From contig NZ_QEKH01000026.1 of NCBI RefSeq assembly GCF_003096415.1, forward strand, positions 1 to 64,000: 64,000 nucleotides of DNA. The letters run 5' to 3'. Each line of letters begins with the position of its first letter. The stretch's first letter is position 1. Under the pieces are notes generated by a model. That model did not search any database, was not told the origin of the DNA, and worked only from the letters and a program-made list of their open reading frames with translations. The translations under genes and the position numbers were made by a program. Source of the stretch: Victivallis vadensis (lineage in GTDB: Bacteria > Verrucomicrobiota > Lentisphaeria > Victivallales > Victivallaceae). Positions 8,714 to 17,908 of the stretch are shown one piece after another.

Positions 8714-10336
8714 TCACTTCTCGATCACGCACGCGGAATGCGCCGCGAGACGCACGCGCAGCGGCGACAGGAAGTCCACCCCGGCATCCCCCGGGTTGAA
8801 GAAGAAATACAACGTGCGCCCATCCCGCTCCGCAACCGCGGTTCGAAATTCCGGGTCGAGAAAACGGGCCGGAGCCCCCGCCAGCCGGATCAGGCGGCGC
8901 AGCGTATCGCGGGCGGCGCCGTCCAATTCCGGAATCTTATCCCCGGAGAGGACCAACCCGCCGGAAGCCAGCAGATGCGCCGCGTGAAAGCCGAACTCCG
9001 CCGGGGTCAGCGCGGAACCGTTCTGATTGGTCAGCACCGCGCAATCCGGGTCGTTCAACCAGAGCCGCCCGTGCTGCCAGTTGCGGCGGAAACATTCGGC
9101 AGCCAGCATCCGGAAAGTTTTCCAGTTCCGGTTGATGTCCCCCGTGACCCGCATTCCGTCGCAGCAGCCGAGGCTCGGCCACATCGGCGCGTTGCAGCCG
9201 AGGATGAACGCCCCTTCGCCCGCGCCGTCGCGGATCGCCGCCATGCCGGAGCGGTACGCTTCCACCGAGGTCACCGCACCGTGCCGTCGGCCGAAGGGGA
9301 ATCCGCCCCACACATTCGCATCGAGCTTGAAATAGCGGCAGCCCCACTCCCGGCGCATCACCCGGAACACCTCCCGCAGCCACGCACACGCGCCGGGGTG
9401 CGAACCGTCCAGCATATACCACGGCCCATTGCGCCAGCCGCCGAAGGAGCAGTCGCCCGACGAGAGCGGCTCGCCCGCTTCATTCCGCACGAAAAACTCC
9501 GGGTGTTCCCGGAACAGTTCGGAATCCGCCTCCGCGATAAACGGGGCCACCCAGAGCGCCGGTTCAAATCCGGCCTCCCGGACCCGTTCGCAAAGGCTCC
9601 GCACCCCGGCGGGGAAGTTCGGGTGCGGCGTCAGCCAGTCTCCCATCTTCGCCTGATAACCGTCGTCGATCTGGATGAAACGCAACTCCGGCAGCGACGC
9701 GCGGATCGCGGCGAGATTTTCAAAGATATCCCGCTCGGTCACCTCCGGCCCGTAACTGTACCACGAACACCAGCCCGCCGGCTGCGGCCCGTTCCAGCCT
9801 GGGCGCGAATGGTTCGCGGCCAGCCGGGCGGAGAACTCCGCCAGCAGCGTTTCCCGGTCGAAGCCGGAAGCGGTGAAGAACTCCTCCAGCTCGACCGTTT
9901 CACCGGGAGCAAGCTCCAATTGCTCCAGCTCCAGAACCGCCTCAAACCGCTCCGGGTTGAAATGGAATTTCCCGCTGAAGCGGCGGCAGGAGCTGAATCC
10001 GGCCAGTTGCACCGGTTCCCCGGCCGGAAACAGCAGCCACAGATTGTAACAGCTGAAAAAGCCCTCCTTCCCCGGCAGCCGGTAGTGCCCGGCGTCGGAG
10101 TAGGGGGTCAGGCTCTCGAACCGCTCCAGCGTGCCCTGATATTGCGAAAGCATACTGTATCCCTCGCCGTAGAAACGGGTCGATGCCGGACAGCCGGGAG
10201 TCCCGGCGAACAGCACCACCTCACCAAAGCGGCGCGGCGCATCGCCGGTGTTGGTCAGCATAATGCGGCAGCGGTTGCCGCTCCATTGAAAGTTCAGCTC
10301 CGGCGACGCGGCGGCACAGGCGGCAAAATCGATCAT
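8714..10336 (-). CDS. GH36-like alpha-galactosidase, cytosolic
   Basis: This 540-residue glycoside hydrolase of clan D has an N-terminal beta-sandwich and a TIM barrel beginning near PAGWCSWYSYGPEVTE. RFIQIDDGYQ is the typical barrel strand. The likely nucleophile is D339 in CRYFKLDANVWGG and the likely acid/base is D400 in MRVTGDINRNW. A C-terminal beta domain ends the protein. No signal peptide is visible, so it probably acts on imported oligosaccharides. Its ATG overlaps the stop of the giant multidomain gene by 4 nt (ATGA), giving a pseudopilin - giant enzyme - GH36 operon. Alpha-galactosidase is the best family call; the actual sugar may differ. Confidence 0.85.
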   Translation of the reverse strand: MIDFAACAAASPELNFQWSGNRCRIMLTNTGDAPRRFGEVVLFAGTPGCPASTRFYGEGYSMLSQYQGTLERFESLTPYSDAGHYRLPGKEGFFSCYNLWLLFPAGEPVQLAGFSSCRRFSGKFHFNPERFEAVLELEQLELAPGETVELEEFFTASGFDRETLLAEFSARLAANHSRPGWNGPQPAGWCSWYSYGPEVTERDIFENLAAIRASLPELRFIQIDDGYQAKMGDWLTPHPNFPAGVRSLCERVREAGFEPALWVAPFIAEADSELFREHPEFFVRNEAGEPLSSGDCSFGGWRNGPWYMLDGSHPGACAWLREVFRVMRREWGCRYFKLDANVWGGFPFGRRHGAVTSVEAYRSGMAAIRDGAGEGAFILGCNAPMWPSLGCCDGMRVTGDINRNWKTFRMLAAECFRRNWQHGRLWLNDPDCAVLTNQNGSALTPAEFGFHAAHLLASGGLVLSGDKIPELDGAARDTLRRLIRLAGAPARFLDPEFRTAVAERDGRTLYFFFNPGDAGVDFLSPLRVRLAAHSACVIEK

Positions 10337-13300
10337 GGTTCCCGGCTCCCGAAATTCGGCGCGGTCGCGCCGGTTCTCTCTCCGTCATACACATTCAAAA
10401 ACCAGCAGCGCGCCGTCTCCGGCAGCGCGGCCCGGATCACATTCCCGGCGATCTCCGCTTTGACGCTCCTGTAATTCCGCTTCTGCTGCGGTGTCTCCGC
10501 CGGGTCCTCGCTGCAGTACAGCTCCGCCCGGAGGTTTCCAGCCGCCGGACTCAGCAGCGGCGCGGAAACAACGCCGTCCGTCAGCGTCATCGCGCCGACT
10601 TCCGGCGGAGGCGGCGCCCCGTTCAGCCCGGCGTCGACGGCCCGGAGCACCGACGGCAGTTCAAAGCCGACGTGGGAATGCGATTGTTTCGGCAGCAGCA
10701 GCCGGCTCCGGGTGGTTGGCGCGGTTTCCGTGCTTTTCAGCCAGCTTTCCAAACCGAAAGAGCCGTCGTCCGCCCCGATCACCCAGTACAGCGGCACCTT
10801 CGCGAACGGCAGGAACCGCCCCGGATCGTACCAGCATGAACGCCGCCCCCTGCCGAAATCCGAACTGGCGTCCCCCGCCGCCCAGAAGCCGCAGCCGTAG
10901 ACCGGCACAATGAGCCGGAACCGGTCATCCAGCGTCGACACGATCGAACCGAATACGCCGCCCCAGCTCACGCCGACCAGCCCGGTCTTTTCCGGGTTCA
11001 CGTTCGGCAGCGAACGCAGCAGCGAATGCGCGCTGATCACGTCCGCCACGCTCCGCAACTGCCAGTCGGCGTCGGAGCCGCCCGCCAGCGGCACTCGTTC
11101 CGTACCGTCGGGAGCCAGCGGGCGCTTGCCGTAGAGGTCGGGAGCCAGCACCGCGTACCCCCGTGCCAGATACTGCTTCGCATAGCGGGCGAAGGCGGTT
11201 CCGCCGCCGCCGTGCACCAGCAGCACCGCCGGGAAACCTCCCGCCGGAGGCGTTCCGGCCGGAATGCCGCAGTAGGCGAACACCCGGCCCGGCCTGCCGT
11301 CCGGCAGCGGCCAGCCGTCGTAGGTCAGCGCCTGCAGTCCCGGCACCTCACTCTCCGGGAAGCCGGCAGGACGGTGCGGCGGCACCTGGAAAAGCCGTTC
11401 CGTATCCCAGATCGCGGCGGCCGGGTTGCCGTCGCGCCGCTCCGGCAGCAGCAAAGTCGCGAACTTCACGTCTCCCATGAAGAGCGGCACGCCGCCCGCA
11501 AGGCTCATCTCGCGGTGCAGGTCCTGCCGGACCTCCTCCGGCGTATCCACGTCGTGAAGCGTGATCCCCAATCCGAGTGATTCATCCGGCTTCGCGCCGA
11601 ACAGCGTCAGCGGCAACGCCAGTTCGTAGACGGTGGTTTTGCCGTTCTCATCGCGCCGGATCGCCGCATCGAGCGTTCCGGCGGGCAGCGGCACCACTCC
11701 CTTCGGCGGCGAGCCGAAAATCTCCTGCGCCAGCACCGACCCGTCCGCATTGCGCGTGAAACTCAACCGGCGGCAGTTGCGGAATTCGCCGTTGCCGTCC
11801 GAATCGCGTCCCAATGCAATGATCAGCGAATCTTCCCGCCACGGCTGGGCCGGATTCACCGTCGGCAGCGCGACGTCGTCCTGTACCCGCACCGTCAGGA
11901 ACAACCGTTCCCGGTCGACGCCCAGCGCATAGCGCGCCGAAAAATCGGCGTTTCCCCGGTGGCGCTTCTGCTGATAGGTCAACGCCCCGCCGCCGAAGTC
12001 GCGGCTGAAGAACTGCGGCGGCCAGTCCTGCTGCAGGCCGTCGATTTCCGGGGCGGCCATCACCGCCGGAAGCAGCGCGCCGAAGAACCGTTCCCGCTGC
12101 GCCTGCTTCCCGGCGGAGGTGGATGCCTCCACTTTCAGGGTCTTGAGCCTGAGCCCGTCGTATTCGAGCTTCCCCGCCGGAAGTTTCGCCTCGACGGTCC
12201 GCTTGCCCGGAACCGCAATCTCCGCCGCCGCGAACTCCCGGCCATCGTAGAAAGCGCGCAGTGTGAACCGCTGTTCCCGGGCGGAGAGATTGGCGACCGG
12301 CACGGTGAACTCCAGCCGCCCGGCCCCGTCCAGCCCCTCGCGAAGCTCTCCGAGTTCGGCCAGGCCGGTCACATCGAGCAGCATCGACTCCAGCGGCCGC
12401 CCCGCCGCATCCAGCGCCGCCAGCTCATAACAGCCGGTTGCCAACTGCACCGGCAGCCGTTCCGAAACCGGCTGAACCCTCCCGGCGCGACGCAGTTCCA
12501 GCCGGGGCGGTGCCGCGGCGCGGAACACTCCGGCCAACGCTTCACCCGGCGCGACGGCACGGCGGGAAACGGCGAACACCGACTCCGCGCTCCGCAGAGC
12601 CGTCGGCAGCACCGCGTCCGCCACTCCCAGAATATACTGCGGGAAACGGCCGACTGTCAGCGTCAGCACGCCGTCCTTTGTTTTCACGGTGCGCACATTG
12701 CCCATGATATCGTAAACGGCAAGCTCCGGCACTCCGGCCGGCAGGCTCAGTTCCCGCTCCCCCTCCGGGCTCCACACCGCGATCAGGTTCGCATCGCCGC
12801 GCCGGAAGCTGTACGCGAAGACCGCCGGATCGAGCTGATCCAGCCGCCCGAGCGATTTCGTCCCCTCCAGCAGCCGGGTCATCGCGGCGGCGGCCATCAT
12901 GGTCGGTTTCGGCTCCAGCGAGGCCGCGCCGAATTTGTGATCCTTGATATAGCTCGAAGTGTTGAAGGAGATTCCGTACCCCTGTTCGCCGCCGGAGCTG
13001 TCGAAACTGCAATAGTCGGTGGTGTAGAAAAACCACGTCGCGTCGAAGCCCTCACCCAGCGCGATCAGGTGTCCCCGGGTGAAGCGCGAAACATGGTTCA
13101 TCAGCAACTCGTGGGTCAGGTCGCGCACTTCGCCGCCGCGGTAGTCCACACCCCACTCGGTGTTGATCACCGGAGCGCCGGGCGCGATGTAGCGGTCGGC
13201 AAGCTGCCGGACCCGGCGGCAGTCACGGTGAAGTCCCGCCTTCTCCGGTTCTTCCCGGACCGGCAGGAAATAGAGGTGGATCAGGACGCCGTCCAGATAG

Positions 13301-15642
13301 TTTCCGAGCCCTTTTTTGAACAGCGTCTCCATCTTGTCCGCGCCGCGGGCGATCACGCCGTAGTTCGCGCCGAGCAGCCGGGCGTCCGGGTCGGCGGCGC
13401 GAAGCCCCTCGCGGGCGGCGCGGTAGTATTCGATGAATTCGTCGTCGTTGCCCTGCCAGTGCCAGTCCGGCTCCCAATGGAGCTGAAAATAGTTGTGTCT
13501 GCGCTGCGGGAAAAAGACTTCCCGGCGCGCTTTCAGATCGCGCGCAATTTTCTCCACCACGGCAGTGTAGCCCGCCGCGTCGCCGAGCGGCCACGCCTGC
13601 GCCTGCACGTTGTTCCACTTCCCCTCCTTGTCCACGTAGGCAGGCAGCTTCAGCAGATGGCGGGGGACGCCGTGCAGGTCATGGATCTCCATCATGCCGT
13701 TCCGCGCGGTGTAAGGCGGTTCCTTCCGGCGGTAAGCGGCGGCGTCAAGCGGCCGGAACGTCCCCGGGGTCGGCTCCAGGGCGGCCGGGGAACGGCTGTC
13801 GTAAACCCACTTCATGCCGACCGTCGGGTAAAAAGGGCGGTAGGGGTCCCCTTCCATGAATCTGCCGCTCTCAATGAAGTTCGTCCCCTGTCCGCCAAAA
13901 CGGGATTCCGCGCTGTCGGCGAGCGGCAGCGGTTCGATTTCAGGTAGAACGCCGAAGCAGACATAACCCGGCAGCCGCGAACCCTTGAACGGAACCGTCG
14001 CCCCGGATTCCGCCAGTTTGAGGTAGAGAAAATAAGACCCCGCCGCAGCGGGGGGAGGCAACGTCAGCTCCACGCCTCCGGCGAGCTGCCCCGGAGTGAC
14101 GGCGGAGCTGCCGCGCGCGACCTCCCGGTTCAGGAAATCGCACAGCTTCCACTCCAGCGTATCGTCGGCGGCGATCCGGTCCGAATGAATCCGCAGCATG
14201 ACCGGCTCGCCTTTTCGATAGATGCTGAACCGCTGCTGTTTTCCGGTGAAATCGGCGGTGATCGCCGGAGCGTCGGGATCGTTCTCCAGCTCCGTAAAGC
14301 GGACGTCGTCCAGATAGATATCGCCGTCGCCGGTGGTGAACAAATGCAAATAAACATGTTCCGCCCCCGCCGGAGCCGTCGCCGTCACCTGAATCAGCCG
14401 GTATTCGCCGCCGTCGAGCGCCATCGGTCTGGTATCCAGCTGTGGTCTCGCGAGCTTGCCGAGCCACTGCATCTGCACCAGCCCCGTCCCCTTGCCCTTC
14501 ATTTGCGCGCTCAGCCGGTAGGTCCTGCCCGGCGTGATTTTCCTGAAATCGACCGTGACCCGACCGTTGCCGGTCAACTGCATCGCGCCGACGCCCCGGT
14601 ACGCCTGCTGCCCGGAATCGTCGTACCGGAAGCTGCCGGTCGGATTCACATAGCAGCCGCCGACGTTTCCGGCACCGGTCAACGGTTCTTCAAAGTCGAG
14701 CAGCGCCGGGTCCTTCTCCGCCGCGACCGGCTTCATATCGATATTGTCGATGTACATCGAACCGCCTTTTTCCGGGAAAAAGAACAAATAGGCGTGGTTT
14801 GCCCCCGCCGGAGCCGTCGAGGAAAGCGAAAGCCGCCGGTAGGCCTCCCCCAGCTTCACCGATCGCGTTTCGGAGCCGATGATCCGGTTGCCGTCGCGCC
14901 ACTCCACCTTCGCCGCCGCCGTCCCGGAACCTTTCACGAACGCGCTCAGCCGGTAGCGGCTCTCCGTCGCCGGTTCCTTGAAATCGATGGTGATCCGTCC
15001 GTCGCCGGTAAGCTGCATCGCCCCGATGCCGTTCCGCGCCTGTTCGCCGGAGTCGTCATACCGGAAAGTCCCGGTCGGATTCACGAAGTGCGGCCCGATC
15101 CCGCCCGCCTTGCGCACCGGCGTTTCAAAATCCAGCAGCACCGGATCGGTTTCAACCGCCAGCGCCTCCATCGAAACATCGTCGAGCAGCATCTCGCCGC
15201 CTTTGGCCGGATAGAAGACCAGATAAACGTGCTTCACCCCCGCCGGAGCCTCGCCGGTCACATTGATCCGGGCATATTTCCCCGTCAGCGGCAGGGAGGA
15301 ACGGTCGGCACGCAGCACCTTATGCTGCTCCCCGAGCCACAGCAGTTCCGCCTGCGCCGTCCCGGAACCTTTCGCAAACGCGCTCAACCGGTAACGCTTT
15401 CCGGCCTCCGCCTCCCGGTAGTCCATCGTCAGGCGGCCGTCGCCGGCCAGCGCCAGCGCCCCCTTGCCGGAGCGTGCGTTCTCTCCGCCGCCGTCATACC
15501 GGAAATTTCCGGTCGGATTCACGTAAACCTTCCCCGACGGCCCCGCCTTCAGCAGCGGCTCTTCAAAATCGAGCGTCCACGCCCCCGCCGAAATCCCGGC
15601 GAAGCAGCCCAGCGCCAGACAATAAGTAAAAACAGGATTCAT
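10333..15642 (-). CDS. Secreted 1769-residue multidomain glycan enzyme (3 tandem beta domains, TIM barrel, CBM9-like, esterase)
   Basis: A signal peptide (residues 1-20) leads into three tandem repeats of about 146 residues (22-167, 168-313, 314-459). Each starts DFEEP or DFETP, contains VNPTG.FRYD and ends D[DN][VI], resembling carbohydrate-binding jelly rolls. A TIM-barrel glycosidase follows, with probable acid/base Glu near 724 (QLHWEPDW) and nucleophile Glu near 829 (VINTEWG), as in clan A enzymes. A CBM9-like domain spans about 1195-1400 (PEIDGLQQDW). An alpha/beta hydrolase of the dienelactone/acetyl-xylan esterase kind spans about 1440-1700 (LLVHGGGG, nucleophile motif GVSWGG near 1557). 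One chain would bind, cut and deacylate the same glycan outside the cell. Confidence 0.85.
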   Translation of the reverse strand: MNPVFTYCLALGCFAGISAGAWTLDFEEPLLKAGPSGKVYVNPTGNFRYDGGGENARSGKGALALAGDGRLTMDYREAEAGKRYRLSAFAKGSGTAQAELLWLGEQHKVLRADRSSLPLTGKYARINVTGEAPAGVKHVYLVFYPAKGGEMLLDDVSMEALAVETDPVLLDFETPVRKAGGIGPHFVNPTGTFRYDDSGEQARNGIGAMQLTGDGRITIDFKEPATESRYRLSAFVKGSGTAAAKVEWRDGNRIIGSETRSVKLGEAYRRLSLSSTAPAGANHAYLFFFPEKGGSMYIDNIDMKPVAAEKDPALLDFEEPLTGAGNVGGCYVNPTGSFRYDDSGQQAYRGVGAMQLTGNGRVTVDFRKITPGRTYRLSAQMKGKGTGLVQMQWLGKLARPQLDTRPMALDGGEYRLIQVTATAPAGAEHVYLHLFTTGDGDIYLDDVRFTELENDPDAPAITADFTGKQQRFSIYRKGEPVMLRIHSDRIAADDTLEWKLCDFLNREVARGSSAVTPGQLAGGVELTLPPPAAAGSYFLYLKLAESGATVPFKGSRLPGYVCFGVLPEIEPLPLADSAESRFGGQGTNFIESGRFMEGDPYRPFYPTVGMKWVYDSRSPAALEPTPGTFRPLDAAAYRRKEPPYTARNGMMEIHDLHGVPRHLLKLPAYVDKEGKWNNVQAQAWPLGDAAGYTAVVEKIARDLKARREVFFPQRRHNYFQLHWEPDWHWQGNDDEFIEYYRAAREGLRAADPDARLLGANYGVIARGADKMETLFKKGLGNYLDGVLIHLYFLPVREEPEKAGLHRDCRRVRQLADRYIAPGAPVINTEWGVDYRGGEVRDLTHELLMNHVSRFTRGHLIALGEGFDATWFFYTTDYCSFDSSGGEQGYGISFNTSSYIKDHKFGAASLEPKPTMMAAAAMTRLLEGTKSLGRLDQLDPAVFAYSFRRGDANLIAVWSPEGERELSLPAGVPELAVYDIMGNVRTVKTKDGVLTLTVGRFPQYILGVADAVLPTALRSAESVFAVSRRAVAPGEALAGVFRAAAPPRLELRRAGRVQPVSERLPVQLATGCYELAALDAAGRPLESMLLDVTGLAELGELREGLDGAGRLEFTVPVANLSAREQRFTLRAFYDGREFAAAEIAVPGKRTVEAKLPAGKLEYDGLRLKTLKVEASTSAGKQAQRERFFGALLPAVMAAPEIDGLQQDWPPQFFSRDFGGGALTYQQKRHRGNADFSARYALGVDRERLFLTVRVQDDVALPTVNPAQPWREDSLIIALGRDSDGNGEFRNCRRLSFTRNADGSVLAQEIFGSPPKGVVPLPAGTLDAAIRRDENGKTTVYELALPLTLFGAKPDESLGLGITLHDVDTPEEVRQDLHREMSLAGGVPLFMGDVKFATLLLPERRDGNPAAAIWDTERLFQVPPHRPAGFPESEVPGLQALTYDGWPLPDGRPGRVFAYCGIPAGTPPAGGFPAVLLVHGGGGTAFARYAKQYLARGYAVLAPDLYGKRPLAPDGTERVPLAGGSDADWQLRSVADVISAHSLLRSLPNVNPEKTGLVGVSWGGVFGSIVSTLDDRFRLIVPVYGCGFWAAGDASSDFGRGRRSCWYDPGRFLPFAKVPLYWVIGADDGSFGLESWLKSTETAPTTRSRLLLPKQSHSHVGFELPSVLRAVDAGLNGAPPPPEVGAMTLTDGVVSAPLLSPAAGNLRAELYCSEDPAETPQQKRNYRSVKAEIAGNVIRAALPETARCWFLNVYDGERTGATAPNFGSREP

Positions 15643-15655
15643 CGAAACACCCTTT

Positions 15656-16390
15656 CTAACGTTTCACATAATAGACGCGGCTGTTGATCACGGTACTCTC
15701 CATCCCCCCGACCTGTTCCGGGGACTTCATCTGAAGAAAACCGTATGCGGCGACATGCCCGTCGATATGGCCGAAATTGCCGGTCATGCCGCTGTGCGGA
15801 TAAGCCGTCCGGTCGATCGAATTCGTCAGAACCGGCAGATCCGGCATATTGTTGGTAAAGCCGGTATGAATATTGGAATCTCCAACCAGGATAATCTGAC
15901 TGGGACGCCTGACCTGATTCAGTTTCAAATAATCATGCCACTCATCCACCGGTTTACCATTGCTCGGATTGATCCATCCCATGTGCATATTCCACGAAAG
16001 TGTGGGATTCTTGGTCTGTACCGGGTTCGCGCTGCAATCCCGCTTCCGATTGCGGGCGCGCGGAAAACCCCACGCCGCCTGATCCCACTCGTAGAACCCT
16101 TTGACGCCCATATAGGGAACCAGTTTGTACGACCAGTATTCCGAACCGTTGAAGCCGCCGGTGCAGTATTGGTCCTGCGCCTGCCGCGGCGTCGATCCGG
16201 GCAGCACGAAATCATCGTTGTCGCCGATGTAGAGATAAGCCCCCTGACTGATGCCCTTCAGATTCCCGGCGCACTCCACCGCGAACGCCTTCGCCCGCGC
16301 CTTGTTCAGCGCCGGCAGCAGCATCGCCGCCAGAATCGCGATGATCGCTATCACCACGAGCAGCTCAATAAGCGTAAATTTCCGATACAT
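15656..16390 (-). CDS. Pseudopilin-type secreted protein (N-terminal methylation motif)
   Basis: This 244-residue protein starts MYRK and continues [19 protein letters not shown], the hydrophobic head of type IV pilins and type II secretion pseudopilins. Its C-terminal part has H-x10-DG (HSG..GHIDGHV), typical of the large DUF1559-like pilin-head families of the planctomycete-lentisphaera group. The residue before the Phe is Lys, not the usual Gly. GGGAGGAA directly precedes the chosen ATG at 16390; an in-frame ATG 14 codons upstream lacks this. It is first in the operon with the giant enzyme and GH36, which suggests a surface-display or substrate-binding role. Confidence 0.88.
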   Translation of the reverse strand: MYRKFTLIELLVVIAIIAILAAMLLPALNKARAKAFAVECAGNLKGISQGAYLYIGDNDDFVLPGSTPRQAQDQYCTGGFNGSEYWSYKLVPYMGVKGFYEWDQAAWGFPRARNRKRDCSANPVQTKNPTLSWNMHMGWINPSNGKPVDEWHDYLKLNQVRRPSQIILVGDSNIHTGFTNNMPDLPVLTNSIDRTAYPHSGMTGNFGHIDGHVAAYGFLQMKSPEQVGGMESTVINSRVYYVKR

Positions 16391-16499
16391 TTCCTCCCGC
16401 TGCCTCTCGCCAACCTTTGCCGCATTGTACATATTTCCTCCATTGTAAGCAAATTATGTTTACCGATTCCACGTCGTCCGATATCGACATCGCCGCGAG
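16391..16499. other. Leader and promoter region of the pseudopilin-GH operon
   Basis: No gene is seen. An imperfect 19-bp palindrome (GTAAGCAAATTATGTTTAC, 16445-16463) lies 55 nt before the start of the pseudopilin gene and overlaps a TACAAT element on the minus strand. It could be an operator, but it does not resemble the site in front of the lacI-type gene. Confidence 0.35.
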
Positions 16500-16665
16500 C
16501 CTGTTCCCGTGATGCGAAACATCTCTGGAGTGCCAAAGCCTTTTGGCTTGCTCCCGTGACGCGAAGCGTCTCTGGAGTGCCAAGCTTTTGGCTTGCTCCC
16601 GTGACGCAAAGCGTCTCTGGAGTGCGGAGATTCATCTCCGCTTTCCAATCGCACATACATAAGCA
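16500..16665 (-). repeat. Three tandem copies of a 45-50 bp module of the dispersed repeat family
   Basis: Units of 45-50 bp share TCCCGTGACGC.AAGCGTC and TCTGGAGTGCC (a GACGC/GCGTC hairpin), linked by small GCCAA..TTGGC hairpins. The last unit ends in the GCGGAGA-TTCA-TCTCCGC hairpin and TTTCCAATCGCAC found in copies at 2.3 and 7.0 kb. The block separates the lacI-type regulator from the glycan operon. The rightmost stretch to 16706 has no gene. Confidence 0.85.
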
Positions 16666-16706
16666 GCCTTGCCGCCCGGCCAATCCCCTGCTGTTTCAAC
16701 CGCCGC

Positions 16707-17723
16707 TCACCGGCGGCGCGGCGGGGCTGTCGTCTTTTTCACGACCAGCTCCGGCACCACCCGGATCTCCTGCCACGGGGCTTCGGGAGCGGCGATCCGG
16801 TCGAACAGCGCCGTCACCGCCGCCTCCGCCAGTTTTCCCGCGTGCTGTTCCAGGCTGGTGATCCCGTGCGACAGAATCGCCGGATCCGACATATTCGCAA
16901 ACCCCACCACCGACAGCTCCTCCGGCACCCGGCGCCCCACGATCCGCGCCGCTTCCAGCAACTGCGCCGCAAAGATATCGGTAAAAGCTCCGACCGCGGT
17001 CAGTTCCGGATGCGCCTGCAATGCGGCGGTCAGCACTGCCGCCTCCGGCGTGTCCCAGCCGCCGTCTCCGATCAGGATCAGCGTGCAATCGGCGTGTTTC
17101 CGGCAGAAATCTTCAAATCCCTCCCGCCGCAGCCGCGCCGGGCTTGCCCCCTGCGGCCCCTGATAGTATCCGAGACGGCGGTGTCCGAGTTTGTACAGAT
17201 ACTCCGCCGCCATCCATCCGCCCGCATAGTCGTCGGTTCCGACGAAATCGATATCCGCCGGGACCTTGCGGTCGATCGACACGATCGGCAATCCCCGGCT
17301 GGTCGCCTCCGTGAAATACCGGTTGTCCGCCTGGTCGTAGCGCGGCACGATCAAAATGCCGTCCACCCGGTGTTCAAGCAGCCGCCGGATGCACGCCTGA
17401 TCGTCGATCTCATCGTCGTCGTTCAGCGAAACCAGCCCCAGATAATCCCGCTTCACCAATTCCCGGTTCAGCGCGGAAAAGAGTTCGGCGAAAAAGGTGC
17501 AGTGAATGCCGCTCACGATTCCGACGGTTCCGGTCTTGCCGGTGCGCATTCCGTTGCTCAGGCGGTTGTCGTGATAGCCGAGCCTGCCCGCCACCTCCAG
17601 AATCCGGTCCCGCGTGGCCTGCGCGATCTCCCCTTTCTTCTTGATCACCCGGGACACGGTTGAAATCGAATATCCCGTCGCTTCCGCGATATCCTTCAAA
17701 TTGACGATGTAATCCTTGGTCAT
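16707..17723 (-). CDS. LacI-family transcriptional regulator
   Basis: This 338-residue repressor has the LacI helix-turn-helix at the N terminus (LKDIAEATGYSISTVSRVI, residues 9-27), the linker RLSNGMRTGKTGTVGIV, and a periplasmic-binding-protein-like sensor domain with the SIDRKVPADIDFVGTDDYAGG segment. It probably senses a sugar. It lies just upstream of the pseudopilin-giant enzyme-GH36 operon on the same strand, so control of that operon is likely. A strong promoter and a LacI-type palindrome precede it, which suggests autoregulation. The C terminus ends in a short basic, proline-containing tail. Confidence 0.92.
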   Translation of the reverse strand: MTKDYIVNLKDIAEATGYSISTVSRVIKKKGEIAQATRDRILEVAGRLGYHDNRLSNGMRTGKTGTVGIVSGIHCTFFAELFSALNRELVKRDYLGLVSLNDDDEIDDQACIRRLLEHRVDGILIVPRYDQADNRYFTEATSRGLPIVSIDRKVPADIDFVGTDDYAGGWMAAEYLYKLGHRRLGYYQGPQGASPARLRREGFEDFCRKHADCTLILIGDGGWDTPEAAVLTAALQAHPELTAVGAFTDIFAAQLLEAARIVGRRVPEELSVVGFANMSDPAILSHGITSLEQHAGKLAEAAVTALFDRIAAPEAPWQEIRVVPELVVKKTTAPPRRR

Positions 17724-17754
17724 ACCATTGCTCCAGAAGTATCCGCAAACGTTA

Positions 17755-17770
17755 CCGCAAACGATTGCGG
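17755..17770. promoter_or_regulatory. LacI-type operator in front of the lacI-family gene
   Basis: CCGCAAACGATTGCGG has perfect 6-bp arms (CCGCAA/TTGCGG). A second related half (CCGCAAACG) lies at 17743-17751. Both cover the predicted transcription start, which is the expected place for autorepression. The bound protein is inferred from position. Confidence 0.65.
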
Positions 17771-17779
17771 ACTATTTTA

Positions 17780-17808
17780 ATTATGATCGATTTCAATGGA
17801 AATGTCAA
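17780..17808 (-). promoter_or_regulatory. Sigma-70 promoter of the lacI-family gene
   Basis: Minus strand: -35 TTGACA (17803-17808), 17-bp spacer, -10 CATAAT (17780-17785). The predicted start near 17773 falls at the palindromic operator. Confidence 0.7.
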
Positions 17809-17862
17809 TACCGGACGGAAAGAAATTCGTGATTTTTCGGGGATTCCGGCTGAAAACGGCAC

Positions 17863-17894
17863 AAAAAAACGGCCGGAAGTCCAACTTCCGGCCG
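17863..17894 (-). terminator. Rho-independent terminator of the transporter operon
   Basis: Minus strand: a perfect 10-bp stem CGGCCGGAAG/CTTCCGGCCG with a 5-nt loop, followed by seven T. It lies 14 nt past the transporter stop. Confidence 0.9.
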
Positions 17895-17908
17895 CCATTG
17901 CGTTCCGC

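Noticed and set aside
16445-16463. Operator for the LacI-type protein before the pseudopilin operon
   Set aside because: The palindrome differs from the CCGCAAACGATTGCGG site before the regulator gene, so the same protein binding both is not supported.
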